NCBI RefSeq assembly: GCF_001661265.1
Contig: NW_017566992.1
Span: 298,488-362,487 of the forward strand
Length of the DNA stretch: 64,000 bases
Reading direction: 5' to 3'
Origin: Saitoella complicata NRRL Y-17804
Lineage: Eukaryota; Ascomycota; Saitoellomycetes; Saitoellales; Saitoellaceae
The notes beneath the pieces were generated by a model. That model ran no database searches, was not told the origin of the DNA, and saw only the letters and a program-made list of their open reading frames with translations. Position numbers and translations under genes: made by a program. This document shows, one piece after another, positions 9,529-18,728 of this stretch (position 1 is the first letter of the stretch; each line of letters starts with the position of its first letter).

Positions 9529-10715
9529 TTACACCAAGATCCGTCGCAGACCCTCAACCCCAGCTTCCACCTTCACACGCGTGACTGGACAACAACCCTT
9601 ATCCTCCAGCCATCGGTACGCACAAGTATAGCAGAAAACATACCCAGTCGGAATCATAGTCGGGTTTGTATGAGGGTTCCCACACAACCCGCATTTGCTG
9701 GAGTCACCCTCGTTCTTTAGAGCGTCAGGTGCGGGGTCTGAGGCCACTGGGGACGGAGGAGGTAATGCGATGGAAGACGATGCTTCCGCACTGAGCTGCT
9801 TCGCGAATGGGGAAGCTTGCCACCATTCCAAGAACTTGAGGAAGAACATGGCTGCTGGTAGGACGATCTTCAGACCGTCTAGCAACTTTGGGAGCAGCAG
9901 TCGCTGTGCAACGAGAGGGTTGAATAATGATAATCCAATATTGGGTGGTACTGGTCGAGATGCCCTGGCTGGTGGAGGAGGGGTAAGATCTGACGGGCCT
10001 GCTCTCCTGATCCTTACCCCCGTAAGAGCCAGCCATGGTGTATGAAATGCCGATTTATCGAATAGATATGCTATGTTGTAGGCTAGGACACTGATGTAAT
10101 ATGCTGCGTTAAGCGATGGGTACACCAGGATGAATGTTTGGCGCAAGGCTCTTCGGAGTTTTTGTATTCTTGACGCAGACTCTTCCGTTCCGCGATTTCT
10201 GACGAAACCAGCACCCAGTATAGAAGCACCAGCTTCTACTTCATAGAGGTCATCGAGTTTCGCTTTGATGTACGGTATACCAACCAGTACAAACAAGGAT
10301 TTCCACACGTCCCTGTCTCTAAGCTTCAAGGCTTTCGCCAGAAGACCTGGCTGACAAGCCGCCGCCCGTGAAAACTTGATCTGAGGGCTGCGTTCGCGCA
10401 TCAGGCCGTAAAAGTTTTCCGCGAACGAACCATTCCATTGCTTCAGATAATGCCTTTCGATCAACAGCATCAAGCCAGCGTAGAATTCGTCATGTTTGTT
10501 GACGATTCGTAGTAGGTATCGCGGGTACCGTTGTGCATAGAACTATGAATGGTAAGCGGAAGTCGAAACGGAGGGAATCCAGCACGTACAGCAAGGATGT
10601 AGCGCAGTGCCGGTTGCAAGAGATCACGCAGCTGGTCGACAGCAATGAGTTCGAAGAGAGATGGCCTGTATGGATCGATGTCTCCAGCGCCTGAAATGTT
10701 TGACAAGAACTCCAT
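9529..10715 (-). CDS. PEX12: peroxisomal RING E3 ligase Pex12
   Basis: Pex12 is one of three peroxisomal membrane RING proteins that ubiquitinate and recycle the import receptor Pex5. Exon 1 (10590-10715) encodes MEFLSNISGAGDIDPYRPSLFELIAVDQLRDLLQPALRYILA. A 47-nt intron is followed by exon 2 (9529-10542) beginning FYAQRYPRYLLRIVNKHDEFYAGLMLLIERHYL. Both stretches are characteristic of the Pex2/Pex12 N-terminal domain. Membrane segments follow (around LVYPSLNAAYYISVLAYNIAYLF). The C-terminal RING is CGLCG...GYVFCYTCAYRWLEDKGCCPVT; as in known Pex12 proteins, it lacks some zinc ligands. Total length is 379 residues. It is divergent from the DUF202 gene, with about 155 bp between start codons. 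Confidence 0.95.
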
Positions 10716-10870
10716 TGTCGTTGATCAATTGCGGGGAGTTCTGGTTCTCGGGGTGCACATGCATGAACAAACCCCACGTTCAATGCAACCTTATTTCAAC
10801 CCAGCACGCAATTCATTCAACATGATGTTATCTGCTGGTAAGTCCCCCTTCAATTGCAATGTGATAAACC

Positions 10871-11333
10871 ATGGAATGTATGTTCAACAGATCGCTAATC
10901 GTCGTATGGAACGAAGGCTCATCCGCTAGAGACCATTGTGCGAACGAACGGACATTTCTCTCATGGCTAAGGCTGTCTCTCACTCTGACCTTGGTCGGAC
11001 TCGCCTTTGTGCTAAAGTTTGATCTGAACGCTATTGATGAGCCGTCACATGAAGAGCGGACTCTGGCTCTGCCGTTGGGCTACACCTTCATCGCATTGGC
11101 AATCCTGTCCGTGGGCGTGGGATTAGCCAACTACCTGCGGCTGTTGAGTCTCCTTGTACGGAAGGCCGCCATCGTACAGCCAAACAAGTGGATAACAGGC
11201 GTCGCCTTTGGCATAGGCACTGTCATCGCGTCCGTGTCGGTGCGTTTCATCCCAGTCGTCACCACGAGTCGGGCTAACACATTTCTCCCTACAGATCTTC
11301 TTGATGGCAACACATTTCGAAACAGGGACATGA
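10871..11333 (+). CDS. DUF202 (YidH-like) small membrane protein
   Basis: The core GSSARDHCANERTFLSWLRLSLTLTLVGLAFVL is the signature of the DUF202/YidH family, which is also present as the membrane anchor of Vtc proteins. Three hydrophobic segments follow the family layout (LTLTLVGLAFVL, LGYTFIALAILSVGVGLANY, WITGVAFGIGTVIASVS). A 55-nt intron at 11240-11294, with a CTAAC branch site and a CTCCCTACAG acceptor, joins VIASVS to IFLMATHFETGT and a stop at 11331-11333. Without splicing the tail becomes an unlikely basic peptide. The start is uncertain: ATG at 10871 or 10880, or an upstream exon from the ATG at 10783 with a weak GTTATC donor joined at 10892. The molecular function of stand-alone DUF202 proteins is not established. 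Confidence 0.78.
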
Positions 11334-11471
11334 TCACGAAAATCATCTTTTTATTCAATTATTACTCATAGATCATTTTCCGCACAGCGTCAAACTAGGG
11401 TATTAATGATGTAAATCCTACAAAAACTCCATCCAAAGACGACACAACCACTTCTCTCGCAACAACAACAT

Positions 11472-12944
11472 TTACACCTGAGCATCAGCTTCAGGGTTAA
11501 ATGGGCGGTGCTTCTCGCTAACAGCAGCTTCAGACTCCTTGGGGTGGGTCATGGATCCCTCGCCGGAGGCACCCTCGTAACCCATGAGCGCGGGAACGCG
11601 GGTCTCACGCTCACGCTCGACAAAGTCGTATGCAAACTCACCAATCTCAGCAGCGTCGATACCCTCTACCTCGGCCTCCTCGGAAGCACGAAGGGAAAGA
11701 CCAGGGATCAAGTTCATGACGAACAAGATGATGCAGGTAACACCGAAAGAGTAAGCAACGGCCGCAGCACAATCAGCGAGCTGGTAGGCGAGCTGGATGT
11801 AGTGACCGTTCAACCAACCACCGGGAATGGCAGAGACCCCGTCCAAGGCACCAATATAGTCGGCAGCGAAGAAAGCAGTGAGCAAGTTTCCAACGATACC
11901 ACCAACACCGTGCTCAGCAAAGATGTCAAGAGCGTCGTCAACACCAATGTAGTACTTCAAGCCAGTAGCAAAGTTGCAAGCAGCACCACCAACGACACCG
12001 AAGATGACAGCAGCCCAAGCGGGGACGAAACCAGAGGCGGGAGTGATCGCGACGAGACCAGCGACGGCGCCGGAGCAGAAACCGACGGTAGACCACTTAC
12101 GCTCAAGACGGTAGTCGAGCAAGACCCAGGTGATTCCACCTACGGAGGCAGCAATGTTGGTGACCACGCAGGCCATCACACCACGGATATTGGCACCGCC
12201 GGCAGATCCACCGTTGAAGCCGAACCAACCGAACCAGAGAAACACCGTACCGAGGACGACGTGGGTGACGTTGTGGGGGCGGAAGTTGAGTTCGTGGGTA
12301 CCGTGACCGCGACGCTTACCGAGCATGACAGAGTAAGCGAGAGCAGCGGTTCCAGAGGAAATGTGGACGGGCGTTCCACCGGCAAAATCGTAAGATCCGA
12401 GCTTGTACAACCATCCAGCGGGGTTCCAGGTCCACTCAGCAAGGACATCGTAGACAATCGTAGACCAGACAAAGATAAAGACGAGACAGGGAAGCATACG
12501 TCCACGCTCCGCAGCAGCTCCGATAGCGAGGGCGGGAGTAATCGCAGCGAACATACCCTGGTAAACCATGTACAAAAGATCCGGAATGAAGACCGATCCA
12601 ACAGACGGTGCACCAAGTACATCCTTCAATCCAAAATTATCCAAGTTACCAATGTACTTTCCAGCAGAATGCGAGAAAGTCAACGAGTAACCCCAAAAGA
12701 ACCATTGGAAGCTGACGACGGCGACACTCATCAGGGATAACCAGATGAGGGAGAGCGCGGACTTGCGGCGCGCGAGACCGGAGTAGAAGAAACCGACACC
12801 GGGGATCATGAGCCAGACGAGGGCGGTGGAGGTGAGGATCCATGCGATGTCGCCTGGGTTGTAGTATTGATTGAGGTTTGTAGTGAGCGAGTCACCGCCA
12901 GTGGCGATGGTGCCGTCGTAGGCGACAGTATTGAGGCCCGACAT
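11472..12944 (-). CDS. ammonium transporter (Amt/MEP/Rh family)
   Basis: This is a 490-residue plasma-membrane ammonium permease. The frame starts at the ATG at 12944 (MSGLNTVAYDGTIATGGDSL). The frame is open further upstream, but a TATA box at 13009-13015 puts the likely transcript start downstream of those codons. About eleven hydrophobic segments are visible. Family motifs include WILTSTALVWLMIPGVGFFYSGLARRKSALS (first helix), FQWFFWGYSL, DFAGGTPVHISSGTAALAYS, FLWFGWFGFNGGSA and FAEHGVGGIVGNLLTAFFA. The two pore histidines expected for Amt proteins fall in VHISSG and EHGVGG. The cytosolic tail (EIGEFAYDFVERERETRVPALMGYEG) is the kind found in fungal MEP proteins, where it regulates gating. 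GATA sites upstream fit nitrogen control. I cannot say which MEP paralogue it is. Confidence 0.96.
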   Translation of the reverse strand: MSGLNTVAYDGTIATGGDSLTTNLNQYYNPGDIAWILTSTALVWLMIPGVGFFYSGLARRKSALSLIWLSLMSVAVVSFQWFFWGYSLTFSHSAGKYIGNLDNFGLKDVLGAPSVGSVFIPDLLYMVYQGMFAAITPALAIGAAAERGRMLPCLVFIFVWSTIVYDVLAEWTWNPAGWLYKLGSYDFAGGTPVHISSGTAALAYSVMLGKRRGHGTHELNFRPHNVTHVVLGTVFLWFGWFGFNGGSAGGANIRGVMACVVTNIAASVGGITWVLLDYRLERKWSTVGFCSGAVAGLVAITPASGFVPAWAAVIFGVVGGAACNFATGLKYYIGVDDALDIFAEHGVGGIVGNLLTAFFAADYIGALDGVSAIPGGWLNGHYIQLAYQLADCAAAVAYSFGVTCIILFVMNLIPGLSLRASEEAEVEGIDAAEIGEFAYDFVERERETRVPALMGYEGASGEGSMTHPKESEAAVSEKHRPFNPEADAQV

Positions 12945-13509
12945 TTGCTTAGTTGTATGCAGTTGTTGTTCTTGTCTACGTCTACGTGTACGGGGAGGTA
13001 CGAGGGAGTTATATAGAGGAGGAGGAGCGAGAGGAGAGGAGGAGATAAGAACAGAAGATGCGGCGGACCGGGGCGAGTTCAGCTGAGATGCGATAACCGG
13101 GAGTGAATGCACTTCAATGTGAAACCCGTCTCAATTGGGGGGGCTCAATTGGGGGGGGGGGCTGCTCTGTCAGTTGAATCGCTGATAAGACGCGCGCGGG
13201 ACCCGACCAGCCCGCTCCAGCGCTGCCGTGAGGGTGGGTGATGTCCGTGAGTCATAGATAGAAGAAGAAGAACGCCGGATCAATTGATTACCTCTGCTCC
13301 ATCGTCCTCATCGGTTCGCGCTCAACAGCATCTCGCTCGGATAACCGCTTCATCTCTTTCCGACGTTACCCGAGATCGCGCTGACGCAGCAGCCACTGAT
13401 AACAGCACACAAGCACTCCCTTTGTACGAGAAGTATGTCCGTGCACAATTCGTTTGTATCGTAGCTAAGCCTCGCCAACTGCCCATCGCCTGATCCACTA
13501 ATCTACGTC
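12945..13509 (-). promoter_or_regulatory. promoter region of the ammonium transporter gene
   Basis: This region lies between the ammonium transporter start and the 3' end of the upstream kinase gene. Reading on the transporter strand it has a TATATAA box (13009-13015) about 65 bp before the ATG. Five GATAA cores read on the plus strand at 13044, 13092, 13184, 13340 and 13398; two of them are GATAAG. AreA/NIT2-type GATA factors bind such sites and activate ammonium permease genes under nitrogen limitation in fungi. Clustering supports this, but binding is inferred. Confidence 0.65.
13130..13161. repeat. tandem CTCAATT plus poly-G tracts
   Basis: A short unit, CTCAATT followed by a run of G, occurs twice in a row with runs of 7 G (13137-13143) and 11 G (13151-13161). 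It looks like a local duplication with slippage of the homopolymer inside the ammonium transporter promoter. Confidence 0.85.
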
Positions 13510-16500
13510 TTACTCATTCCTGCCCTCCATCTCGCTCTCCACCTCGTAGCCCTGTTGATCTCCCGACCCTGTCTCGGCTCCCCCTTCCGCGCTCGTCGCC
13601 ATATCCATGTCCTCAGTGGCAGTAGTGGTCGGCGTCGTAGGCGTTGCGGGCGGCTGCGGTTGTTGCTCCGTTGCGATGCCCGTCTCCATCCTGATCTGCA
13701 TAATCCATGGATGTTGTAGCAGTTCAGCAGCAGTATTCCGCTTCTCCGGATCACGCTCGAAACATGCCAACAGGAAGTCCTGTCCAAGTTGACTCAACTG
13801 CTCCGGCGTGGGTAAATCGGGTTGGCGCGATGCAGCAATGTGGTACATAATCGCCCACTCGTTGTCGAGATTCGCCCATGGACGTCGACCCGTAGCCATC
13901 TCGAGGACACAGCATCCAAGAGACCAGATATCCATCGCGCCCTTGCGTCCCGAACTCGATCCCGTAATGACTTCAGGAGACATGTACATCGGCGTACCCG
14001 TCATACTCGTCAACTTGGTCCGAGCGGCAGTCATCCCACCCCTAGTCTTTCCACGCTGCGCAATGACCTTTGCTGCACCGAAATCGACGTACTTGATCAC
14101 ACCCATATGATCCAAGAGGATGTTCTCGGGCTTGATGTCGCGATGTACGATGTTGCTTTGGTGGAGGTAGGCCAATCCTTCGAGCAGTTGTAATGCGTAC
14201 ACTTGCACGACAGTCTCGTCCTCAATACGACCGTGCTCCAATAAATTCGCCAACGAACCACCCTGACAGTAGTCCATGAAGATGTACACCTTATCCCTAT
14301 GTACCTCGACACCGTAGTACTGCACAACATTAGGATGATCGAGCATCTCCAACACCGTCATCTCATCCTTGATCGACTTGACAATCGTGGGAATAGACTG
14401 CGGATCTTGCAAACGAATCTCCTTGACGGCCATCAAATCTCCCGTATCCAAGTTAACAGCAGCGTACACATTACCAAACGATCCACCACCGATGAACCGT
14501 CCCTGCTGCCACCTCATGGTGATGTTCGATAGCGAGGAAGCCAGTTGCATGAGCGATCTGTTTTCGCCAATCGTCTCATCGAGAACTTTACCAACCATCT
14601 GCATCTCCTCTTGTTGAACCTTCCGCCTCTGCTCGACTTCCTCAAGATGCGCAAGGATCGTTTCTCGCATGTACCCAGTCAAGTCCTCACTCTCAAACTG
14701 CTTGCCGATGTCCGTTGCGGGTTTCTTCATTTGGCTACGTGCAGCTTCAAGTTTCTCCTGTTCTGCTTTCGCGGCCATGTTTGACCGTGCACCCATGATA
14801 TCGAAGTGAGAAATCAAGAGTGCCATACATCGTGCGACCTTGCTGCACAGCGTCGAGAACTCTCCGTCCGTGATGGCGAGGATGTTACTACCCCTCGTCA
14901 TCATCATCGCGAATTCAAGCGCGATAACAGCCCATTTAAACGTCTTTCGATCACTGGGTACACAATCATCACATATAAAGCTGACCCAATCAACGGACAA
15001 CTTGATGATCTTGAGATTATGCGCCGCACGTCGTGACGGCTCCATATACCGCAAGGAACGCTGTCCAAACTCGGTGGCGAACGCATAACAGTTCTGAATG
15101 AGATCCTGGCATCCATAACCCCTCGTCTTCTCACGGATAATGCTGATACTATCCATGATCGAGCTAGAGAGCTTGTAGGACGTCTTCTTGATCTTGACAA
15201 GTTCTCGGTTAACACGTGGAAGATTCGCACGCTGCTCAACGAGTACTTCAAGGGTGTTGTTGGTGACGTGCATGAAATTCCTTCGAGCGTTTGCGAGACG
15301 AGCAAGAGAACCGTCGGAGACGAGACGTACCCTGTTTTGCTTGATATCCAAGTTTGGCTCGGGCATATCGACGTTCAGGATCCGTCCACTCCACATGAAC
15401 GGTTCTTCGGGGCAGAGGATGAGGACGTAGGGACAGAGAGGGTTATCCTCCTCTTCCTCGCGGTGGAAACAGGTTCTGAGGATGGATCGGATGTCGTTTG
15501 GTCGGTCGTACAAGGAGGGGTCTGCGATGATATATACACCATCGTGTTCGACACTTGCTGTATAAGCCAAGAAGTGTCCAGTCTGCACCAGAGACTCGAT
15601 GAGAACAGGCATACTCTCCTTGTCGAGGTTGTACTCTGTAGCATTCTCGAACCTCGCACTCAAGATCTTGGCGAAACGGAGCAACTTCCTATGCCTCAAT
15701 CGCACGTTCTCGAGGAGCTTCGAATACCACCTCGTCATCTCCGTACCAGTCTGCACCGAGGGACCCTTCAGCTGCGTCTCGAAGTAGTTCATGACACGGT
15801 TGAGGAGCTTATTGGTGAGCGAACTGAATTGCTCGGCGACCTGAAGATCACCACCCTCGATGTATCGACAGATGTCGTTGAGGTAATCCCACTCCGCTTC
15901 AAGGATTTCGGCTTCTTTGAAGTAGACAGATTTGCTGCCACTACCGAGCTTGAGATGGAGAAGGCGAAAGTAGAACTTGAGCGCATCCAACAATACAGAG
16001 TCGTAGTTGTCATCGATGCACGGGGGCAAATCCCATCCAGGTTCCGGCTTGGACATCTCTGTGTACTCGTTCTTGATCCTTACTGCTAAACTCATGAACA
16101 ACTGGAAGTCCTCCACCATCTGGTCGACCATAATCATCGTCGGATCCCTCAACTTCTTGGCGTAGGCCAAACGCAGACGAAGCGCTTCCTCGATAAGCTT
16201 AGTAGGAAAGTTGACAAGGAGCAACAATTCATCAAGATACGGTGGCAAGTGCATTTTGGCAAATGCCTTTGCGTTCTCGACGAGGTTTACCTTGGCTTTG
16301 TTGATGAGAGCATTCAAGGTCGCCAGAGTTCGCTTCTGGAAGGTGCGCTGAAGACCGTTCTCCTTGAGAATACGCTCAATGAAAGAGCTTTCGTCGTTGA
16401 TACCGGGAGCAGGGGCGACATCAATTGGTCTCGTCAAGTCCAACTCTTGATTTCCGATCCAGTTCCGCAGAATCTGGATCTGAGTTTGGATGCTCCTTGT

Positions 16501-17610
16501 CACCGTACTCCAAGCTACCAGTGCATCCAGGTTGTACTGAAAGTCCGGCGATGCATAAGTCGTGTTCGACGCCATGATGACAGACCTGGACGGATACAAT
16601 GCCTCGCACTTCTCCACCCTCATCAACAGATCCTCGACCTGCTGCTGCGGCGACTTCTCCGTCACATCCGAACCCTGTACTTGGAACGTGACCACTTCCT
16701 GAAGAACATTGTCGAGTTGCGCCCGCGCTTCCTCAACAAACCTCCTTTGGTCCACCAATGCCCGACCATACACCTTGGCCCTGATCCCAAGCCATAACTC
16801 TGTACGTAGATTTGCCTCCTCTTCTGTGTTTGCAGCTCCTGAAATACGTTTCTTCTCGGATTTGACAACTTCACCGGTCAATACCGAAGCCAACATTGTC
16901 TGCCATTCCAAGCGTTCTCGTGATTCGGGGGCATCGAGTGCAGCGTCCGATGGTGCCAGCTCTGACATCAGGTCCTCTGTTCTTGGATCAAGGTCAGGAT
17001 CGTTGAACAGAACATCACCATCGATATCCGACAAGTCACCCTCATCATCGTCGTCAATGTCGTTCAGCTGTAATCTTCCTAAACCAGCCTCAAAATAGTC
17101 GTTGTCCGGATCTTGCTGCAATTTCTGTACATATGCCTGCTCTTGTGCTTGATATTGCACATTGGGATCCCACATATTCCGTGGGTTCGAAACTGTTCGT
17201 CTATGTGACATGACAGGTCTTCCGTCTACTGTAGGAGCTGGAGCAAGTCGAATGGAGCCGTAATTACCTCCAGATGGTGTTCGTGGCGGTACAGGTCTAT
17301 CCATCATGGGTGGAGCAACTCCTTCGAAAATGACCTCTGCGTAGGGTGCAGCAGGATATCCTGGACTCTGCAAATATGGATCCGGCAACTGCGGATCTTG
17401 CCAGTATACACCTCCATCCATTGTCTGTTGCGTTGGGTAAAAAGGGCTACCGTCAGGAATAGCCTCAGCATATCCACTGGCCAGCGAGCCCTGCGAGCCG
17501 ACTGCGCTACCGGCGGCGTCCAAGAGGGAAGGACGGGGCTGCCCCATAGCCATCATATGCTCCTCGACCTGGACAGAACCTGGATCAGTGAACCTCACGC
17601 CTCTGGACAT
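13510..17610 (-). CDS. SSK2: MAP kinase kinase kinase of the HOG/stress pathway (Ssk2/Wis4 type)
   Basis: This MAPKKK activates the Pbs2-type MAPKK in osmotic and oxidative stress signalling. The ATG at 17610 (MSRGVRFTDPGSVQ) opens 1366 residues in one exon; the frame extends 12 codons further only through a GTG. The kinase domain (about 1030-1305) begins WQQGRFIGGGSFGNVYAAVN. It includes the VAIK-type lysine in MAVKEIRL, HRDIKPENILLDHMG with the catalytic Asp, DFGAAKVIA, and GTPMYMSPEVITG in the activation segment. The long N-terminal part contains the regulatory region typical of Wis4/Win1/Ssk2, which binds the response regulator Ssk1/Mcs4 in known members. The C-terminus is acidic and Thr/Gln-rich. 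It is transcribed divergently from DAM1. Confidence 0.96.
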   Translation of the reverse strand: MSRGVRFTDPGSVQVEEHMMAMGQPRPSLLDAAGSAVGSQGSLASGYAEAIPDGSPFYPTQQTMDGGVYWQDPQLPDPYLQSPGYPAAPYAEVIFEGVAPPMMDRPVPPRTPSGGNYGSIRLAPAPTVDGRPVMSHRRTVSNPRNMWDPNVQYQAQEQAYVQKLQQDPDNDYFEAGLGRLQLNDIDDDDEGDLSDIDGDVLFNDPDLDPRTEDLMSELAPSDAALDAPESRERLEWQTMLASVLTGEVVKSEKKRISGAANTEEEANLRTELWLGIRAKVYGRALVDQRRFVEEARAQLDNVLQEVVTFQVQGSDVTEKSPQQQVEDLLMRVEKCEALYPSRSVIMASNTTYASPDFQYNLDALVAWSTVTRSIQTQIQILRNWIGNQELDLTRPIDVAPAPGINDESSFIERILKENGLQRTFQKRTLATLNALINKAKVNLVENAKAFAKMHLPPYLDELLLLVNFPTKLIEEALRLRLAYAKKLRDPTMIMVDQMVEDFQLFMSLAVRIKNEYTEMSKPEPGWDLPPCIDDNYDSVLLDALKFYFRLLHLKLGSGSKSVYFKEAEILEAEWDYLNDICRYIEGGDLQVAEQFSSLTNKLLNRVMNYFETQLKGPSVQTGTEMTRWYSKLLENVRLRHRKLLRFAKILSARFENATEYNLDKESMPVLIESLVQTGHFLAYTASVEHDGVYIIADPSLYDRPNDIRSILRTCFHREEEEDNPLCPYVLILCPEEPFMWSGRILNVDMPEPNLDIKQNRVRLVSDGSLARLANARRNFMHVTNNTLEVLVEQRANLPRVNRELVKIKKTSYKLSSSIMDSISIIREKTRGYGCQDLIQNCYAFATEFGQRSLRYMEPSRRAAHNLKIIKLSVDWVSFICDDCVPSDRKTFKWAVIALEFAMMMTRGSNILAITDGEFSTLCSKVARCMALLISHFDIMGARSNMAAKAEQEKLEAARSQMKKPATDIGKQFESEDLTGYMRETILAHLEEVEQRRKVQQEEMQMVGKVLDETIGENRSLMQLASSLSNITMRWQQGRFIGGGSFGNVYAAVNLDTGDLMAVKEIRLQDPQSIPTIVKSIKDEMTVLEMLDHPNVVQYYGVEVHRDKVYIFMDYCQGGSLANLLEHGRIEDETVVQVYALQLLEGLAYLHQSNIVHRDIKPENILLDHMGVIKYVDFGAAKVIAQRGKTRGGMTAARTKLTSMTGTPMYMSPEVITGSSSGRKGAMDIWSLGCCVLEMATGRRPWANLDNEWAIMYHIAASRQPDLPTPEQLSQLGQDFLLACFERDPEKRNTAAELLQHPWIMQIRMETGIATEQQPQPPATPTTPTTTATEDMDMATSAEGGAETGSGDQQGYEVESEMEGRNE

Positions 17611-17917
17611 GGTTGCTGGCTTGTGGGGTATATTGGTGCAGCTCACTGCTTGCGAAGCCCCCAGGTGCCTCGGGTGTCGGTACTTGCGCCCAGTGAGCGC
17701 CGCTGATCTGAGCGCTGGGTGATGTTTGATGTCCAGGTATCAAGATGGACGTCGGCGAACGTGTTCTAGATATATATCAAATGAAGATATACTCATCTCT
17801 TACCTTCCATAGGGCTGAAGGCATGTGATGTGGGGAACGGTGTAAACAAACGGTCGCGATATCGACCTTTGCGGCAGTCAAGAGTCAGAAGGACAGAAGA
17901 CAACGCCAGCAGCACAA
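17611..17917. promoter_or_regulatory. divergent promoter between SSK2 and DAM1
   Basis: These 307 bp separate two start codons on opposite strands. An AT-rich segment near 17765-17800 (AGATATATATCAAATG) is the only obvious TATA-like sequence. I see no gene, repeat or clear factor site in it. Confidence 0.5.
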
Positions 17918-18544
17918 ATGTCTATCAGAAGAAGTTCACGACCTACAACTCCTCTTCGTCGCGTTCAGCGCGGCTCCTTCTCAGAATTGTCGCGCAATGA
18001 ATCTTCGGCGACCTTCCCTCTTGATGCAATGGAGCCAGCATTCGCAGAGGTTTCCGATGCTCTGTCAGACCTCCATATCAATTTGGAGCAGCTACAAGGC
18101 ATGCACGAAAGTCTTGCAAAGTTCAGCGAGAGCTTTGCATCGTTCTTGTACGGGTTGAATATGAATGCGTTCTGCGTGGACTTCCCGGAAGCGCCGGTAC
18201 CAGAGAGTTTCAAGAGAGCAGAGCAAGAAGCAGCATGTGCGTGAACTGATCGGCTCTCATACTATTACAGTTTCTCACTCTGCCTTACAGTACAGCGCCA
18301 AGTTGCAGCAGCTGCACCCCCGTCCTCCTTCCGTCACCCGGATTCAGATCAGACATTCATGACCAACGAGACGTCCTTCGTCGAGGAACCACCCGCGAGA
18401 TCGCAAACAAGCCGGCAGGCACCGACAAAGGCAGGGCCTGGAGCCGGGACTTCACGAGGACGAGGAACTGCCCGTGGGACAGGGCGTGGAGCGAGCGCAA
18501 CGCGAGGAAGCGGTATAGGACGCGGAAGAGGAAGAGGAATGTAG
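17918..18544 (+). CDS. DAM1: DASH complex subunit Dam1
   Basis: Dam1 is a core subunit of the DASH/Dam1 ring that couples kinetochores to spindle microtubules in fungi. Exon 1 (17918-18236) contains the family signature LDAMEPAFAEVSDALSDLHINLEQL and, further on, FASFLYGLNMNAFCVDFPEAP near residue 75. A 54-nt intron joins to exon 2 (18291-18544), giving EQEAALQRQVAAAAPP and a Gly/Arg-rich tail ending GIGRGRGRGM. Total length is 190 residues. The first residues (MSIRRSSRPTTPLRRVQRGS) are basic with several Ser/Thr that could be kinase sites; Aurora kinase controls Dam1 in yeast. The RG-rich tail is disordered. The splice restores a continuous frame, and the signature leaves little doubt. Confidence 0.93.
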
Positions 18545-18728
18545 TTCAATTGATTTCCAAGCAACCATGCTGCTCTCGTAATCCCCGTATTCATGTTCTT
18601 ACTGTTTTTCGTATGTCAGCTTGCAGGATGGCTGCATCTCTCGGGTTCCCCACAGAATGGGCCCGTACGACACCGCGTCTCAACAGCTGCTTGCAATCGA
18701 CCCAGGATATCCTCGACCAGAAGTCCTG

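Noticed and set aside
11508-12740. 410-residue plus-strand frame opposite the ammonium transporter
   Set aside because: It mirrors the codon bias of the transporter on the other strand, has no recognisable domain, and the transporter frame is unmistakable.
15268-16089. 273-residue plus-strand frame within SSK2
   Set aside because: It is antisense to conserved MAPKKK coding sequence and lacks any domain signal.
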